A stretch of DNA of 64,000 nt from Daucus carota subsp. sativus (Eukaryota > Streptophyta > Magnoliopsida > Apiales > Apiaceae). Each line of letters starts with the position of its first letter. Position 1 is the stretch's first letter. The notes under the pieces are model-generated. The model saw nothing but the letters and a program-made list of their open reading frames with translations. It was not told the DNA's origin and ran no database searches. Both the position numbers and the translations under genes were made by a program. Location of the stretch: contig NC_030385.2 of assembly GCF_001625215.2 (NCBI RefSeq), positions 33,567,598-33,631,597 on the forward strand, read 5' to 3'. Below, piece by piece: positions 23,868-36,233 of the stretch.

Positions 23868-26486
23868 TTAATCACTGTTTAATACAAAATCGAAGTGTTT
23901 CCGATTCTTTGTTGGCGGCTGCTTAATGCGCTTTTTAGCAGACTGCTCACTACACACTCTTCCAAGCAACTCTTCAAGTTCGGGACTAGCTTCGATTCCA
24001 TCATCCATAATCCTATTGCGCATATCGGGTGCCTCTTTACTGGCAGCTACATAAGTCTCCAGCAATAATTTGTAGGCTTCAGAATCCAGAAGGTTTACCT
24101 TCTTCAAGATCTTGCAAAACTTTTCAGCTTTATTGACATCACCCTCCTTCTTAAAATACTCCATGAGTCTATTAACATCTTCAGGGGTTGGATGCAACTC
24201 GTTGTTCTTGACTACAGATATGGCTGTTTCTAGGCAACTCAAAGCAAAATCTAACTGTTGTTTCTCCAGATAATGCTGCATTACTCGTTTCCAAAACCAA
24301 TGAGTATTTCCGTTGTACCTCTTTAAGATGTTGTGGAAAACCATTTCAGCTTCTTCGATCATGCCATGCTTGAGGTAGAAACCAATAGCGTGATATGGCA
24401 GCCTTCTATCATAAGTAGAACAAGTTGATTCCCACTCCTCAAAGATCTTCTTAAAGCCATTAACGTCGTCCAATCTGGCAAGTGTCTCGAGCATTGCCAG
24501 AGTACTCTTATCGGAATCCATTTTAAATGCTGACTTGAGGTGCTTCCAGATTTTATGGACCTTATCTAGATTAGAGGTTCCAGCATACAAGCTTAACAGG
24601 TAATGAAATGGTTTACGGCCACATCGTTTCCCCATCTTCCTAATTTCTTCCTCCATTTTTTCAAGGGTTGATTCAGCTTTCTCATAAAGTCCAGCCTTAA
24701 CATAAGCTACTGCCAAGTTACTAAATGTTGTCCAATCATGCTGCACCGCTCCATTATTGTGTGTTATCTCCTCAAAAACCTTTTCCGCTGCCTCAATATC
24801 TTTCAAACAAGTATAACTAGTGATCCAGATGTTATACGTATGTACGCTCAGTGCTATGTTTCTGTTCTTCATCTCCTGGACTAATGGAGGCACTTTCTCT
24901 GGCATATTTAGTCTCATATACAAGGACATAAGATTGTTGAAAGCAACTGAAGAAAGAAACTGCATTGTATCCATCTTCTCAAATAAATTCAGTGCCTTGT
25001 CAGTCAATTTTTCTCTGCAATAGCAGTTAAGTAGAGCACCATAAGTAGATATATCCTTCGCTATTTCTGGGATACCGTTAAAATGATTCTCAGCAGCAGA
25101 GATTCCCTTGACCTGTGATATCAGATCCAACTGTCTTGCATGATCAGTAGGTTCAAATTTAATATTTCTAGTGTGCATCCACTCCATTACCTGTGTCACA
25201 TAGATCAGAACATCAGTGGATATAATCATATGTATATACGGGAAAAAAACCCTACTAACAAGGAGAATTTTCTACATCAATGTGACAAACCGAGTCAAAT
25301 TAAAGCCTAGAGAGAAATGTCAGGCCTATCCTGAATCACCCATTTCCACTTTTTCCACTACTGCATCCAACTTGGGTAATACACAAAGCTCGCCACCCCC
25401 AAAAAAAAGAAAGAAAAAAAGATCAAGATATAGTGGTCCTATTAGTCAAGCTTAAGCTTATATTCTATTTCAATACTTTTTCATTGCCCGACATACTGTT
25501 TTACCTTTTGAATGCATTTTGCAGTTTCTCAACATTATAAAAAGCAAGAGTCTAAACATTTTCAAACTTTTACAGGATTTTTTTAAACCCAGGCTGAGGT
25601 TACTCGCAGAAGCAGCCTGTTTATTTATTACTAGGAGTTAAGGTTGTATATCACTTTCTCTGCACATTGTGTGCACTCCATTAGCTATGCATAGTTTGAT
25701 TTTACTTTCTGCGACATGATGGTATGCGACCGTACATGCGCCCTACACGAGAAAAGTATGGCTCAACAACGCAGGTAGTGGGGAGCTAAAGTAAAAAATG
25801 GTGCATATGAACTTCAGAGATTTAAATACCAATTCTACAATATTCTTGAGAGGAGGACAAATTATCCTTAAAAAAATTGTATAGCACTCTTCTCTTACTA
25901 AGATAACACGATAGACTCAAACAAGCCCAATGTGATTAAGATTCAACCTTCTGTATTTATAAACACTACAACTATGAATTCGAAGTTATTCATTCTATTA
26001 ATTAAATTAAAGTCCACTCCTCCATCTACTTTCATATTTCCAATTAATAAACCCTCACATTTATAGGGTCGAGAACAGTTTAGTGAATTTTTAAGAGTGC
26101 AGAACAATTGTTGACCTGTGCAACAATGGCAAGGCAATACGCAAAATTAATAAATATCACAAGGAAAATGTAAGAACCTGCAGGGCTCGGAGTACTTTTC
26201 CACTTCTTCGGAGTTGCAATATACAAGAATTCAGCTGAAATTTGCTTGTGAAATCGTCTTTTTCCGGAAAAAATAGATTTAAAGTATCCAAAGTCGAAGC
26301 TTTCGATGAATCTGGAGCTGATAATTGAAGGTACAGAACATCTCTCTTCAGTTTAACTACCTTCTGAACGGTCGCCGCCGCCGCCGCCGCGTCATGTTCC
26401 ATTTTCACCGCCGTACACACGTATCTTACCAGCGACGATGGTGTAGCTGAGAATAGACGGCTAGGATTGAATAACACCTTCATCAT
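23868..26486 (-). CDS. Mitochondrial P-class PPR protein, array copy B
   Basis: Exons 26486-26178 (103 codons) and 25190-23868 (440 codons plus stop) join in phase to 543 residues. The leader MMKVLFNPSRLFSATP and RYVCTAV suit mitochondrial import; a polyalanine run (DAAAAAATVQ) follows, coded by a GCC/GCG-rich repeat. The repeat region parallels copy A (YGALLNCYCREKLTDKALNLFEKMD), and the end continues past the shared GRVCSE motif with a basic tail (RIKQPPTKNRKHFD) absent from copies A and D. The longest member of the array, with no visible break. Confidence 0.9.
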
Positions 26487-27355
26487 CGTTCTCGATTAAA
26501 ATTTCTACTTTTTTTTTTTTGCTAAATGATTAAAATTTCTACTTGCTATTGCCTAATTCATGTTCTAGGGTTTTGCACAACAAAAACGAAACTACCCTAA
26601 CTCAAAGGATTTTACAAATAGGAGCCGCATTCTACTGGAAAAATGATAAATAAGCATTATTATATGTTAAGAATTTTAAAATTAATCCGGCATCGGAAAA
26701 ATTCAGTTTTTTTAATTAGATCAATATTATTAAAAATTACATATGTGCTACTTGTAGCAAGAGAATTGATAATTCTTGATTGAGCGAGAATCGAATGCAG
26801 CTCCGAAAATATGTGGAAAATCATTTTTCGATTAAACGAGCCAAAATCGATTTTAACACCAAAAACATCCTATAATTATAGCATAGACAACGTCAAACAA
26901 TTTTACCAGCGGATCATCTCATCACATTTGCATCTTAATTTTGTATTCAGATTGCCAGAGAGATACCACAACTCAATTTAATCTCAACAAAGTTATTAAA
27001 GTTTTGCAATTTGGATGGAAATGTGGCTCCTAGTTTAGGATGCAACTGTAAGGAAGGAGGATGACAGATCAACTTTCTTTCTCATGCTAATCTTTAACTA
27101 GCACAATAGTGAACAAAAAAAAATAATTAAAATCCATATTACAAATATACACTTATTTGCTCTTAGCAAAGTCGATGATCAATATGATCAATACAGACTC
27201 TCCCCTGCAACTAGAAAATGTTTTAAAAACTAGCAAGTCTGGCATCACCTCAACAGTGAAGAAACAATCTATTCAAGGTAAAACCTTTTTGAGTCGGTAC
27301 TCAAGTTCTAAGCTAATTTCAATCCCATCATCTGTACTACTACGCATCTCCGATG
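26487..27355. other. Spacer between PPR copies B and C
   Basis: AT-rich DNA with the copy B promoter and the 3' remnant of copy C. Within 27280-27355 the former C-terminal codons of copy C can still be read in another frame (DDGIEISLELE). Confidence 0.5.
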
Positions 27356-30124
27356 CTATCTTACAATCTGACTGGCACCTGCATAAATCTCCAACAATGA
27401 TGTGTATGTCCCATGATCGAGAGGTTGTAATTTCCTCAAAATCTTGCAGAACATTTCAGCACCGTTTGCATCATTATCTTTCTTGAAGTACTCCATAAAT
27501 CGGTTAACATCTTCAGGGGTCGGATGCCATTCATTGTTCTTACCTTCTGATATAGCTGCTTCGAGGCATTCTAAAGCTGTATCTATTTCATGTTTCTCCA
27601 AATAGTATGACATTAACATTTCCCAGTATCGATAGTAAGGTCCTTCACACCTCTTCACAACATGCTCAAACACCCTTCCAGCTTCTTCAGTCATGTCATG
27701 CTTTAAGTAAAGGACTATTGCCGTTTTTGCTAGCCTTTCATCATAACTCGGACAAGTTGACTCCCACTCCTCAAAGATACTCTTCAACCCAATAACATCA
27801 TCTAATTTTGCAAGAGCTTTAAGCATATGAAGAGTACTAACATTGGTGGTTACTTTAAATGCAGACTTTAGCCCCTTCCAAATTCTATGGACCTCGGCAA
27901 GATTTGAAGTTGCAGCATACAAGTTTAATAGGTAATGGAATGGTCTACGATCAGGTCGCTTCACATTTAATACCTTTTTTTCCAATTCTTTAAGAGTTAA
28001 TTCAGCTTTTTCATCAAGTCCAACATTGACATAAGCTGAAGCCAGGTTACTTATTATTGTCCAATCGTAGTTCTGTTTTCCATATATTAGGTTTACCTCC
28101 TCGAACACCCTTTCCACGGCTTTAATATCATTTAAAGATGAGTAGCTACCCATCCAAACACTATAGGAGAACATGTCCAGTGGCATGTTCCTGTTCTTCA
28201 ACTCTTGAATTAAAGCGGGCACCTTCTCTGGCTGGTGTATCTTCATATACAAGGTCATAAGATTGTTGAAAGCAATCGTGGAAACAATACCCATCTTATC
28301 CATCTCCACAAACAGAGCATGTGCCTTATCTTCCAGTCCTCCTTGGCAAAAACAGTTAAGCAGAGCTCCATATGCACATTTATGAATTTCTGACGGGAGG
28401 AGGCCATTGAAATAATATTCAGCAGCAGATATACCCTTGACTTTTGCTGTCAGATCCAGATACTTTGCAGTGTCAGTGGGAGCAAAACCATTGCCGCTCT
28501 TATTCATCCACTCCATAACCTGCAGCGTGAAGAATCCACAGATAAGGAACATCATTCTCAATACATATCAATTTTGAACTCGACTTCACAAGGTAGACAT
28601 ATTGCATCATCTCATATAAACGAACTTAAAAGAGTAGAAAACTGAATAAGCTACATTCATAAGATTGTATGTCATTTATCGCTTTACTGTAAGTGGGGGG
28701 AATATAATTCCTAGATCACAACCTGAACAACTAAGTAGCTATTGTTCACCAAAAACAAAAAATGTGATGACTACTTGTACATAGGCCTGTCAATGGAGCG
28801 AAAATCCGATCCGACCCGATCCGATCCGGGGTCATTTTAGCGGATATGGATTTAACAAAAAAAAAATCCGATCCGATAAGAAAAATCCGATAATAAATGG
28901 GTTGGATATGGATTTAGTGTGATCCGATCCGTTTATAACCCGATCTGGTTAATAATTAATTAATTAATTAAATATATATATATTATATATTATATAATAA
29001 TATATTTTATTCCCGATAGTATTTACAGAATGAGAGGTATTAGTTAGTTATATTTAATTTATTTACTACTGATTAACATAAACACTTATAATGGGGCTAA
29101 TATGCAGCAATGCAGTGGTAAATATTCATGTGTAAGCTTGTTGGCCTGTTGTACAGTGGTACTATTGTATAGTATCCAACTTGCCACTTATATATACACA
29201 TTGAATATAGACATAATAAAATTGAAGTTGTAATGACGCGGATAATTTTGCAGCAGCTTTTAAAGTTCAAATGTTGTATCGATTGCATATCCACGAGTTT
29301 GCCAGCTGAACTCAACTACGATCACCCCATGAATTTTGATATTTCCTTGATACTTCCCAAATTGGGCATCACAAATATCTCTTAATGCCAAATAAACTAT
29401 AATTACTGAAATAAATCCTCAAACTTGTGCAATTCCTACAGAAGCTTAGCATATAGAGAGGGGTGGGCTGCGTCATTTCAACCCAAACTTATAATTCTGT
29501 TTGTGTATCTACTATTTTAAGTGAATTACAATTTCCAATTATATTAAAAAGTAATATAAAAATTTTAGAAATTCACTCCAAAGATTTCCCCTTTTAAAGT
29601 TTTTTTAGTTAAGTCATTTACTAGAAAAATTAAATACTCACACATAGGTTTGTAGCTTTTAGTATGCAGGTTTAAATGAGAACCATAGAAATGTAAGAAT
29701 GCATAACATAGGTAAAAAAAATATAGCATTTGGAAGGAGGGAGGGGGGGAGGGAGAGAGCGAGGGAGAGGGGGAAAGAGATAGAGAGAGAGAGAGAGGGA
29801 GGGAGGGAGGGCGAGAGAGAGAGAGAGAGAGACCTCTAATGCGAGTGGGTACTGGCCATACTTGCGGAGCTCTTTGACACAAGAATCAAGGTCGAACTTG
29901 GCGAAAAAATTGCCGTCATTGACATAATTATTCATAGTATCCGCCACTGTACCTCCGTTAAAACCAAGTGCCGATAGTCTCTTGTACAGAGATAGCCCCC
30001 CTCTCACTCCAATCTTACCACCACCCATCACCGGAGCCTCCGCCTGTTGCATAGAAAAGGTTCTACTTGACCTTAATGAAAATCGACGGCTAGGATTCAT
30101 TAACATCTTCTTCATCGATATCAT
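27356..30124 (-). CDS. P-class PPR protein, array copy C, C-terminally truncated
   Basis: Exons 30124-29834 (97 codons) and 28519-27356 (387 codons plus stop) join at ...PLALE|VMEWM, giving 484 residues. Leader MKKMLMNPSRRFSLRSSRTF looks mitochondrial. The body follows the other copies (YGALLNCFCQGGLEDKAHALF). It stops early after ASQIVR: relative to the sister copies, eight extra bases (27363-27370, ACAATCTG on the plus strand) shift the frame. About 28 downstream codons remain readable in another frame as KIASEMRSSTDDGIEIS. The lost part lies after the last PPR repeats, so partial function is possible. The splice donor at 29833 abuts a long (GA)n run. The intron (28520-29833) also holds an ATCCGATCCG-rich repeat at about 28795-28950. 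Confidence 0.85.
28795..28950 (-). repeat. GATCCG-rich dispersed repeat
   Basis: Dense ATCCGATCCG and CCGATCCGACCCG motifs followed by (TTAA)n and TA runs, inside the intron of PPR copy C. Such motif clusters are widespread plant dispersed repeats of unclear origin. Ends and target duplication could not be set. Confidence 0.55.
29739..29833. repeat. (GA)n microsatellite at the splice donor of PPR copy C
   Basis: An imperfect GA/GGGA run of about 95 bases that on the minus strand reads (CT)n immediately after the donor GT at 29833-29832. PPR copy D has a shorter GA run in the same position (35935-35958). Confidence 0.9.
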
Positions 30125-32526
30125 TCTTGATTGTTTTCTCGGTTTCCCCAGCTCTTTTCACCGCCTGCGACTTGTACTGGTAGGAAGGTTTAAGGTTGGG
30201 GTTTATGGTCTTGGCGCCCCCTGTTCCGGGGATTTATTCTGGGCTCACCCATCATAATAGATAGGTATTATGCTGATTTGTACTAGTCTAATTATTAGAA
30301 AAATTCATTTTAAAATTATATCAAAATAATAATATATTTCATTTATATTAATTTAAATAATAATATATTATTAACTCTAATTAAAATATAATTGATCATA
30401 ATAACAACTATTATAAATCACCCGTACAAAGTATTAACATTAGATAAAAAAAAAAAAAATATATATGGGGACTGGTCTATTGCAACACTATATTTTGTTT
30501 CTTTGTTTACAGACTAGGGCCTAGGTAGGAACCCCCAACAAAAACCACATGACGATCACATTCTGCTGTTTTGCAACCTTGCAAATCTTTTGTTACACCA
30601 AGGAGACTAAAAAGGAAGCCTGTATCCAGAGGCAATGAGCAGGAACTGCACAGAACATAATTTTGGAAATAAAAGTATTGTCAAGTAGCAACATTGCAAA
30701 AATCTTCAACAGCAGTGTTATAGAGTTGGACAACATATGTTGAAATCTATTAACGATGATATCCAAGCCTCTATCAACAACAGATACATGACTTTAAGGA
30801 CATTAATTGAATGCCAAACTTCTAGCCCTACTCAACAATGCACCTAATATACAATGCATATATTCATCAAGTTAACTTGTCAGCCATATTCCTTTGCAGG
30901 GAAATTGAGTGTTTCTTTGCTCATGGCTGGAGAGCTATACATATATCTGTCAGCAGGACATAGTCCTTTGAACGTATATATCAGATTCAAGTGAATTAAC
31001 AAGCCACTTTGTTCTAAAAGTAGGTTTGTTATTTCCACTACCTGCATGAAATGAATTAAAAAAATCAACACACAAGTTAAAACGAAGTTATTTTACTTTG
31101 TATACAGACTACAGTATATCAAAGAAATACTTGTCTTTATACTTGTTGCTGAAATTATGATGAAGTAGATTAGTGATAGAATGATAACATGATATATTAT
31201 TTACGGTATTTATATTATGTTAGGAGATTAAGAACTCGTGCATATCACATAAAGAGATAAGACCACTGTTAGCCTGCTACAAATGATTCATAAGAACATT
31301 CAAAAGCACGAAGCTATTGTTATAAGATAAAAACATCCAAGAGTGACGATTTTTTCCAAAACCTTGAACTTGAAGACAATTTCAAGGTGGTTTGTGTAAA
31401 ATTCATATACTAGCTGTCAGAACTGAGGATTTTTCACAATTTTGGGAGGGCATGTTGCACAATATAAGAAGTAGAAAACTAGTACAAAGTATCTTGCCAC
31501 CAGCAGCAATCAGATACCCTTCCCAATTATACCACTCTTATTCTAGAAGAATTCCAACAGCCAAAATGTAAAACACAAATAATTGTAATAAAAGATAAAG
31601 ACATATCATGTATTTTCAAATCAATGGTCAATATCCTTCTGAAAAACTTAATGTCACTAACCTTAACAGCATCTTGAGACCAATTGAATTTTATTCAAGC
31701 ATGCATAGATCAAACAATGCATGCATGCATTATGTATACATGCAATATACACAACCATCATACACGGTAAAACTTGGTGGCGGTGGCGGTGTAACATACT
31801 AATGGTGTCCCATACAAGCCTTTATTACTCCTATTGAGTGCTCACTGAAGCCACATAGTTCCATAACTGCCACACAAAAATCTCTTACCACAGCCGATTT
31901 TAGCTACAGGCAGTATTCTACAATGTACACCACCCCACATCACCTTCATCAGCATCATTGTTACTTTTCAGACTGTCATGCTTGTTTAAATTAAGATCGA
32001 AGTTTCTGTTAGGGATGCATAAATAATACATCACTATTATACACTATCCTTTTGAGCCCCGAATTACACATCGAATCACTTATCTGATTAAAATTTAAAC
32101 TGCAAACAGTCTAATTTCAAATTTTTATACTCAATCCATTTTATAACTAGAATCTTCCGAGTACTGGACACTAATGCACTGAATTTATAGTTATAGTACA
32201 ACAACTTTATCCTATTTTATCCTTGCTAGATTTTAAGTGAGAGATTAAAAAAAAAGTACCATTAAAAAGGAAGTCGGATTTTCCTTTCACATAACAAAGT
32301 CCGTGAAAAAGGGATGGTAGTAACAAAGTCAATCATGAGTAATTATAGAGGAGGAAGCACTACGTAGATGTTTGGTTCATGGTGAACGGCAATCTGCATT
32401 GCAGACCTGTGTATTAGAGTTAGGTTAAGGAGTTAAGGGGTCAATGGGTCATGTAATCTCGTGAACCGGGTAATTAATTCCTTGAATGACCAATTTCCGT
32501 CAACAATCCAACACCCTTGTAAGTAA
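30125..32526. other. Long spacer between PPR copies C and D
   Basis: Contains the copy C promoter and about 2.2 kb of AT-rich DNA. On the minus strand at 31042-30880 a 54-codon open stretch follows a good acceptor (TTCATGCAG) and ends in a stop; its sequence (LCPADRYMYSSPAMSKETLN) matches no family I know. GCATGC-rich and GGTGGCGGTGGCGG-like short runs lie near 31700-31790. No transposon ends were recognised. Confidence 0.4.
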
Positions 32527-33091
32527 TTAAAAATTAGGGTTTTATATCAAACTGCCCACCCATTTCGTCAAAAAATCTCACCTGACCCACCCAAAAAATT
32601 TTGGACTCATGTAAACCACTATAAACAAAATATATATCATCACTATTTATAGCTCTTTACTTAAACATTTATAAAAAATCAACCGTTTGTTTTTTTACTA
32701 CAAAACCACTTCGAGTACTTTGATAATAGTCCCTAGTATTTATCAAAATAATTTGGGAATTCCTAAAGCAACATAGCTAGGATGATCATATAACTATATC
32801 TGTAACTATATATTTTATTTAACTACATGGCTATATTGCTTTAGAAATTCCCAAATTATTTTAATAAATACCAGAAACTATTATGAAAGTACTCGAAGTG
32901 GTTTTGTAGTAAAAAAATAAACGGTTAATTTTTTATAAATAATTAAGTAAAAAGGTATGAATAATGAAGTGGTTAAAATGATATATATTTGGTTTGTAGT
33001 GGCTTAAATGAGTCCGAAATTTTTTGGGTGGGTCAAGTGAGATTTTTTGACGAAATGGGTGGCCAGTTTGATATAAAACCCTTAAAAATTA
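32527..33091. mobile_element. Long foldback element with 10-bp target duplications
   Basis: The body 32537-33081 (545 bases) starts GGGTTTTATATCAAACTG and ends with the exact complement. The arms are about 250 bases each and highly similar (for example CCACTTCGAGTACTTT against AAAGTACTCGAAGTGG), separated by a short centre near 32800. It is flanked by perfect direct repeats TTAAAAATTA at 32527-32536 and 33082-33091. Duplications of 9-10 bases and long terminal inverted repeats fit a non-autonomous Mutator-like (MULE) foldback. No transposase is encoded. A 67-codon frame at 32989 merely crosses the right arm. Confidence 0.85.
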
Positions 33092-33792
33092 AGTCCCTAA
33101 AAGGTTTACAGGCTTATTCAAGTTTCAACAAAATATATTTTTTAACCTTTTGTATTAAGATCCTAAAATTTAAAAGATTGTTCATGGGGTAAACATATCC
33201 ACACTTTTTTGGCGATGATGGAGTAAACGCAATTTAAATTCCAAATACAGAAGGTAGCATTATAAATCTTGTAAAGTACAAAAGAAAGTCAAGAAACTTT
33301 ACTGTTATTCAGAAAATAGATAATTAGTTTACCAAATAATACTAGTATGATGCTGTCTTTTATACTTAATTTTTCTACTAAAACATCCGACTTGACTTGT
33401 CTAACAGGAACACCATTATATTTGTGGAACGAAGGGATAGGTAAAATCTTCAGAGTGTAGTTCAAAGATTATTCCAGTTTAAAGATTATTTCTGAAATGG
33501 AAAGGACCATGCTGAAAACACTGCATCCTGAAACATGAAAATATCTATAGATGATCCAAACAAATCATTTGAAGTCTCAATGACTTACCAGGTGAGCAAG
33601 AAGAAAAGTTCATCCAACGTTGTTGGAAATTTAGTCACGTCAACATCATTCTTCTGCGTTCTTCCTAGCTAATTTGCAAGACCGTTGATGAATGACCCTC
33701 TTATATTAGAAACTAGTGCAAAAGAGATTCTCTTGCAAGTAGGCATTACTTTTTCATGCTTGCATCAAACTCAATGTAAATTGAGAAAATAA
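33092..33792. other. 3' flank of PPR copy D
   Basis: AT-rich DNA with the 3' UTR of PPR copy D. No gene or clear repeat is seen. Confidence 0.5.
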
Positions 33793-36233
33793 CTACTCGG
33801 GACAAACTCTTCTAAGCAATTCCTCATGTTCAGAGCTGATTTCAATCCCATCATCCTTCATCTTACAACGAACTTGGGGTGCTGTCATATTAGCAGCTAC
33901 ATACACTTCAAGCAATAACATGTAGGCTTCAGAATCAATACAATTAGCTTTCTTCAATATCTCACATAACTTCTCAGCACCAGTAACATCACCCTCTTTC
34001 TTAAAGTATTCCATAAATCTGGTAATATCTGCAGCAAATGGACGCCATTCATTATTATTAATTCCAGAAATAGCTGCTTCAAGATATCTTAAAGCTAAAT
34101 CTATCTGCTGTTTCTTCAGATAGTATGACATGAACAACCCCCAAGACCAATAGAAGGGTGTTTCACATCTCTTTACAAGGTTGTGGAAGACATTCTCAGC
34201 TTCTTCAATCATGTCATGCTTTAAATAAACAGCTATTGCAGTATTTGGCAGCCTTCTATCGTAACTGGAACAAGTTGACTCCCACTCCTCAAATACCTCC
34301 TTCAATCCATTCACATCATCCAGTCTGGCAAGAGCCTGAAGCATAAGTAGGGTACTCGTATTGCTAGTATATTTGAACGCTAGCTTTAAGGCATTCCAGA
34401 TTCTATGGACCTCCTTTAAATTAGAAGTTCCAGAATACAAGCTTAACATGAAATGAAATGGGCTACGGTTACAAGGTCTGCCCATCTTCTGAATTTCCTC
34501 TTCCACTCTTTTAAGAGTTGATTCCGCCTTTTCATGTAGTCCAGCCTTGACATAGGCAACAGCCATATTACTATATGTTGTCCAGTCACAATGCTGTCCA
34601 CTGTATATCATCTCCTCATATACCCTTTCCACCCCCTTTATGTCATTTAAGCATGAATAGCTAGTCATCCAGATGTTATAAGAAAATACACATGGCAAGA
34701 TGTTCTTGTTCTTCATATCTTGGATAAGAGAAGGTACCTTCTCTGGCTGGTTTTGTCTCATGTATAAGGACATAAGATTGTTGAAAGACATCGAAGAAGC
34801 AATGCCTAATTCATCCATTTTCTCAAATAAAGATTGCGCTTTGTCAGTGAGTTTTTCTTTGCAATAACAGTTTAGCAGAGCCCCATATGTAAATTTATTC
34901 TTTGTTGATGATGAGAGGTCGGCAAAGTAATTTTCAGCGGCAGATGTTCCCTTGACTTTTGATATCAGATCCAAGCAAATAGCATGGTCACTATGAGAAA
35001 GGTTGATACCTCTTTTTTTCATCCACTCCATTATCTGCACAGAAAGGACTGGTAATGCATCGGTTCCAAAGTCATCATGCATTTTATAAAAGGAATTCCA
35101 TTTGTAAACTATCTAAAACATTAATTAAAAAAAACTTTGCCTTGGTGATTCATTAATGACATTCAATGTGGTAACTTGACTTTTTGTAGGAAGACAATGT
35201 GATCATACTAATGTTTTGCTTAATGAATCGATCAATCATATGCAATCATACTAATGTTTAGATTAATGAATCAATCAATCATATGCACATCTCAACTTTC
35301 AAAAGACAACTGGGAATCAGAAGTCTTGTTTCTTTGTCTTAACTCTTAAGTGACCGGACAGTTCTCCTAAAACCCATATGCACATCTCAACTTCTAAAAG
35401 ATAACTGGGAATCAGAAGTCTTGTTTCTTTGTATTAAGTGACAGGACAGTTCTCCTAACACCTCAAGGTGTTAGGAGAATGGCTTAACATGATCATATTA
35501 TATTCTAACATGCCCTCACCCAAAAGCCCATTTTTTGGGTGAGAGCGGATCACGGACGCCCATCTTTGGGGTATAAACGTGTCTTTTGTGTACATAATAA
35601 ATTATGAGAATATTGGTATCCCACGACTGCACTAAATAAGCATGGCTCGTGTATTTTAAATCTAGCTGTCCAACTGGCCATCCAACAGTCCTTTATCGAT
35701 TATTACTTAATCCAAGTCAGAAACCTTTATAACAAACTTAACATTCCTAATTTTAGTGGCAATTTCATTTTTACATTAAGTAGCAACTGAGATAAATTTC
35801 ATTTTCATAAACTTGACATTCTTAATTTAAGTAGCAACTTCATTTTTTGCATAAAGTAGCAATTGAAATATTTTTCATTTTTCATTTTTTCCACCAAGTA
35901 ACTACGGAAAAACACATGAATTCAGACACACATTCGAGAGAGAGAGAGAGGAAGAGAGACCTCAAGGGCGTGATTGAATCTACCATACTTGCGAAGCTCC
36001 TTGACAGACCTCTCGAGTTGAATTTTGCTGACAGAATTACCCTCCCGGAGATAATGATTTAACGTCTGTGCCACAGTTTCGCCGGTGATTGCCACCGCCG
36101 ACAATCTCCCATAGAGGTTGTTCCGTTTAATAAGTGTTTTACAAGTAGTCACCGGAGCCACCGCCGATTGGTCCTTCACAATCGCCGTACAAAAGTACCT
36201 CATGAACAAGGTTGCTGTGATCGGTACTTTCAT
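33793..36233 (-). CDS. Mitochondrial P-class PPR protein, array copy D
   Basis: Exons 36233-35961 (91 codons) and 35034-33793 (413 codons plus stop) join at ...NHALE|IMEWM, giving 504 residues. The start is the ATG at 36233; upstream frame is open but lacks an ATG. The leader MKVPITATLFMRYFCTAIVK is short and basic. The repeat region (YGALLNCYCKEKLTDKAQSLFEKMD, FNNLMSLYMRQNQPEKVPSLIQDM) and the C-terminal RRVCPE match copies A and B. The first gene of the array in its direction of transcription. Its intron (35035-35960) contains a tandem duplication and a dispersed repeat. Confidence 0.9.
35279..35463. repeat. Tandem duplication in the intron of PPR copy D
   Basis: A unit of about 90 bases starting ATATGCACATCTCAACTT and ending GGACAGTTCTCCTAA occurs twice in a row with a few substitutions and a small indel. 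Just upstream (about 35205-35283) a 40-base unit with CATACTAATGTTT and AATCAATCATATGCA is also doubled. Confidence 0.8.
35464..35640 (-). repeat. Dispersed repeat, possible LTR-type fossil
   Basis: The minus strand contains a motif of the type GTCCGTGATCCGCTCTCACC followed by TGTTAGAATATAATATGATC. Related motifs occur downstream of both NHL genes (about 38360-38480 and 42080-42200). Similar motifs are common at the edges of old LTR retrotransposon relics in plants. It is short, has no coding parts and looks old. Confidence 0.3.

Noticed and set aside
29565-29882. Ser/Leu/Pro repeat protein on the minus strand
   Set aside because: It reads through the GA microsatellite at the PPR copy C donor; the repeat, not a gene, keeps the frame open.
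20782-36233. Restorer-of-fertility (RFL) cluster
   Set aside because: The copies have one intron, about 500 residues and At2g20710-like motifs, unlike the usually intronless RFL genes; only the tandem arrangement is similar.
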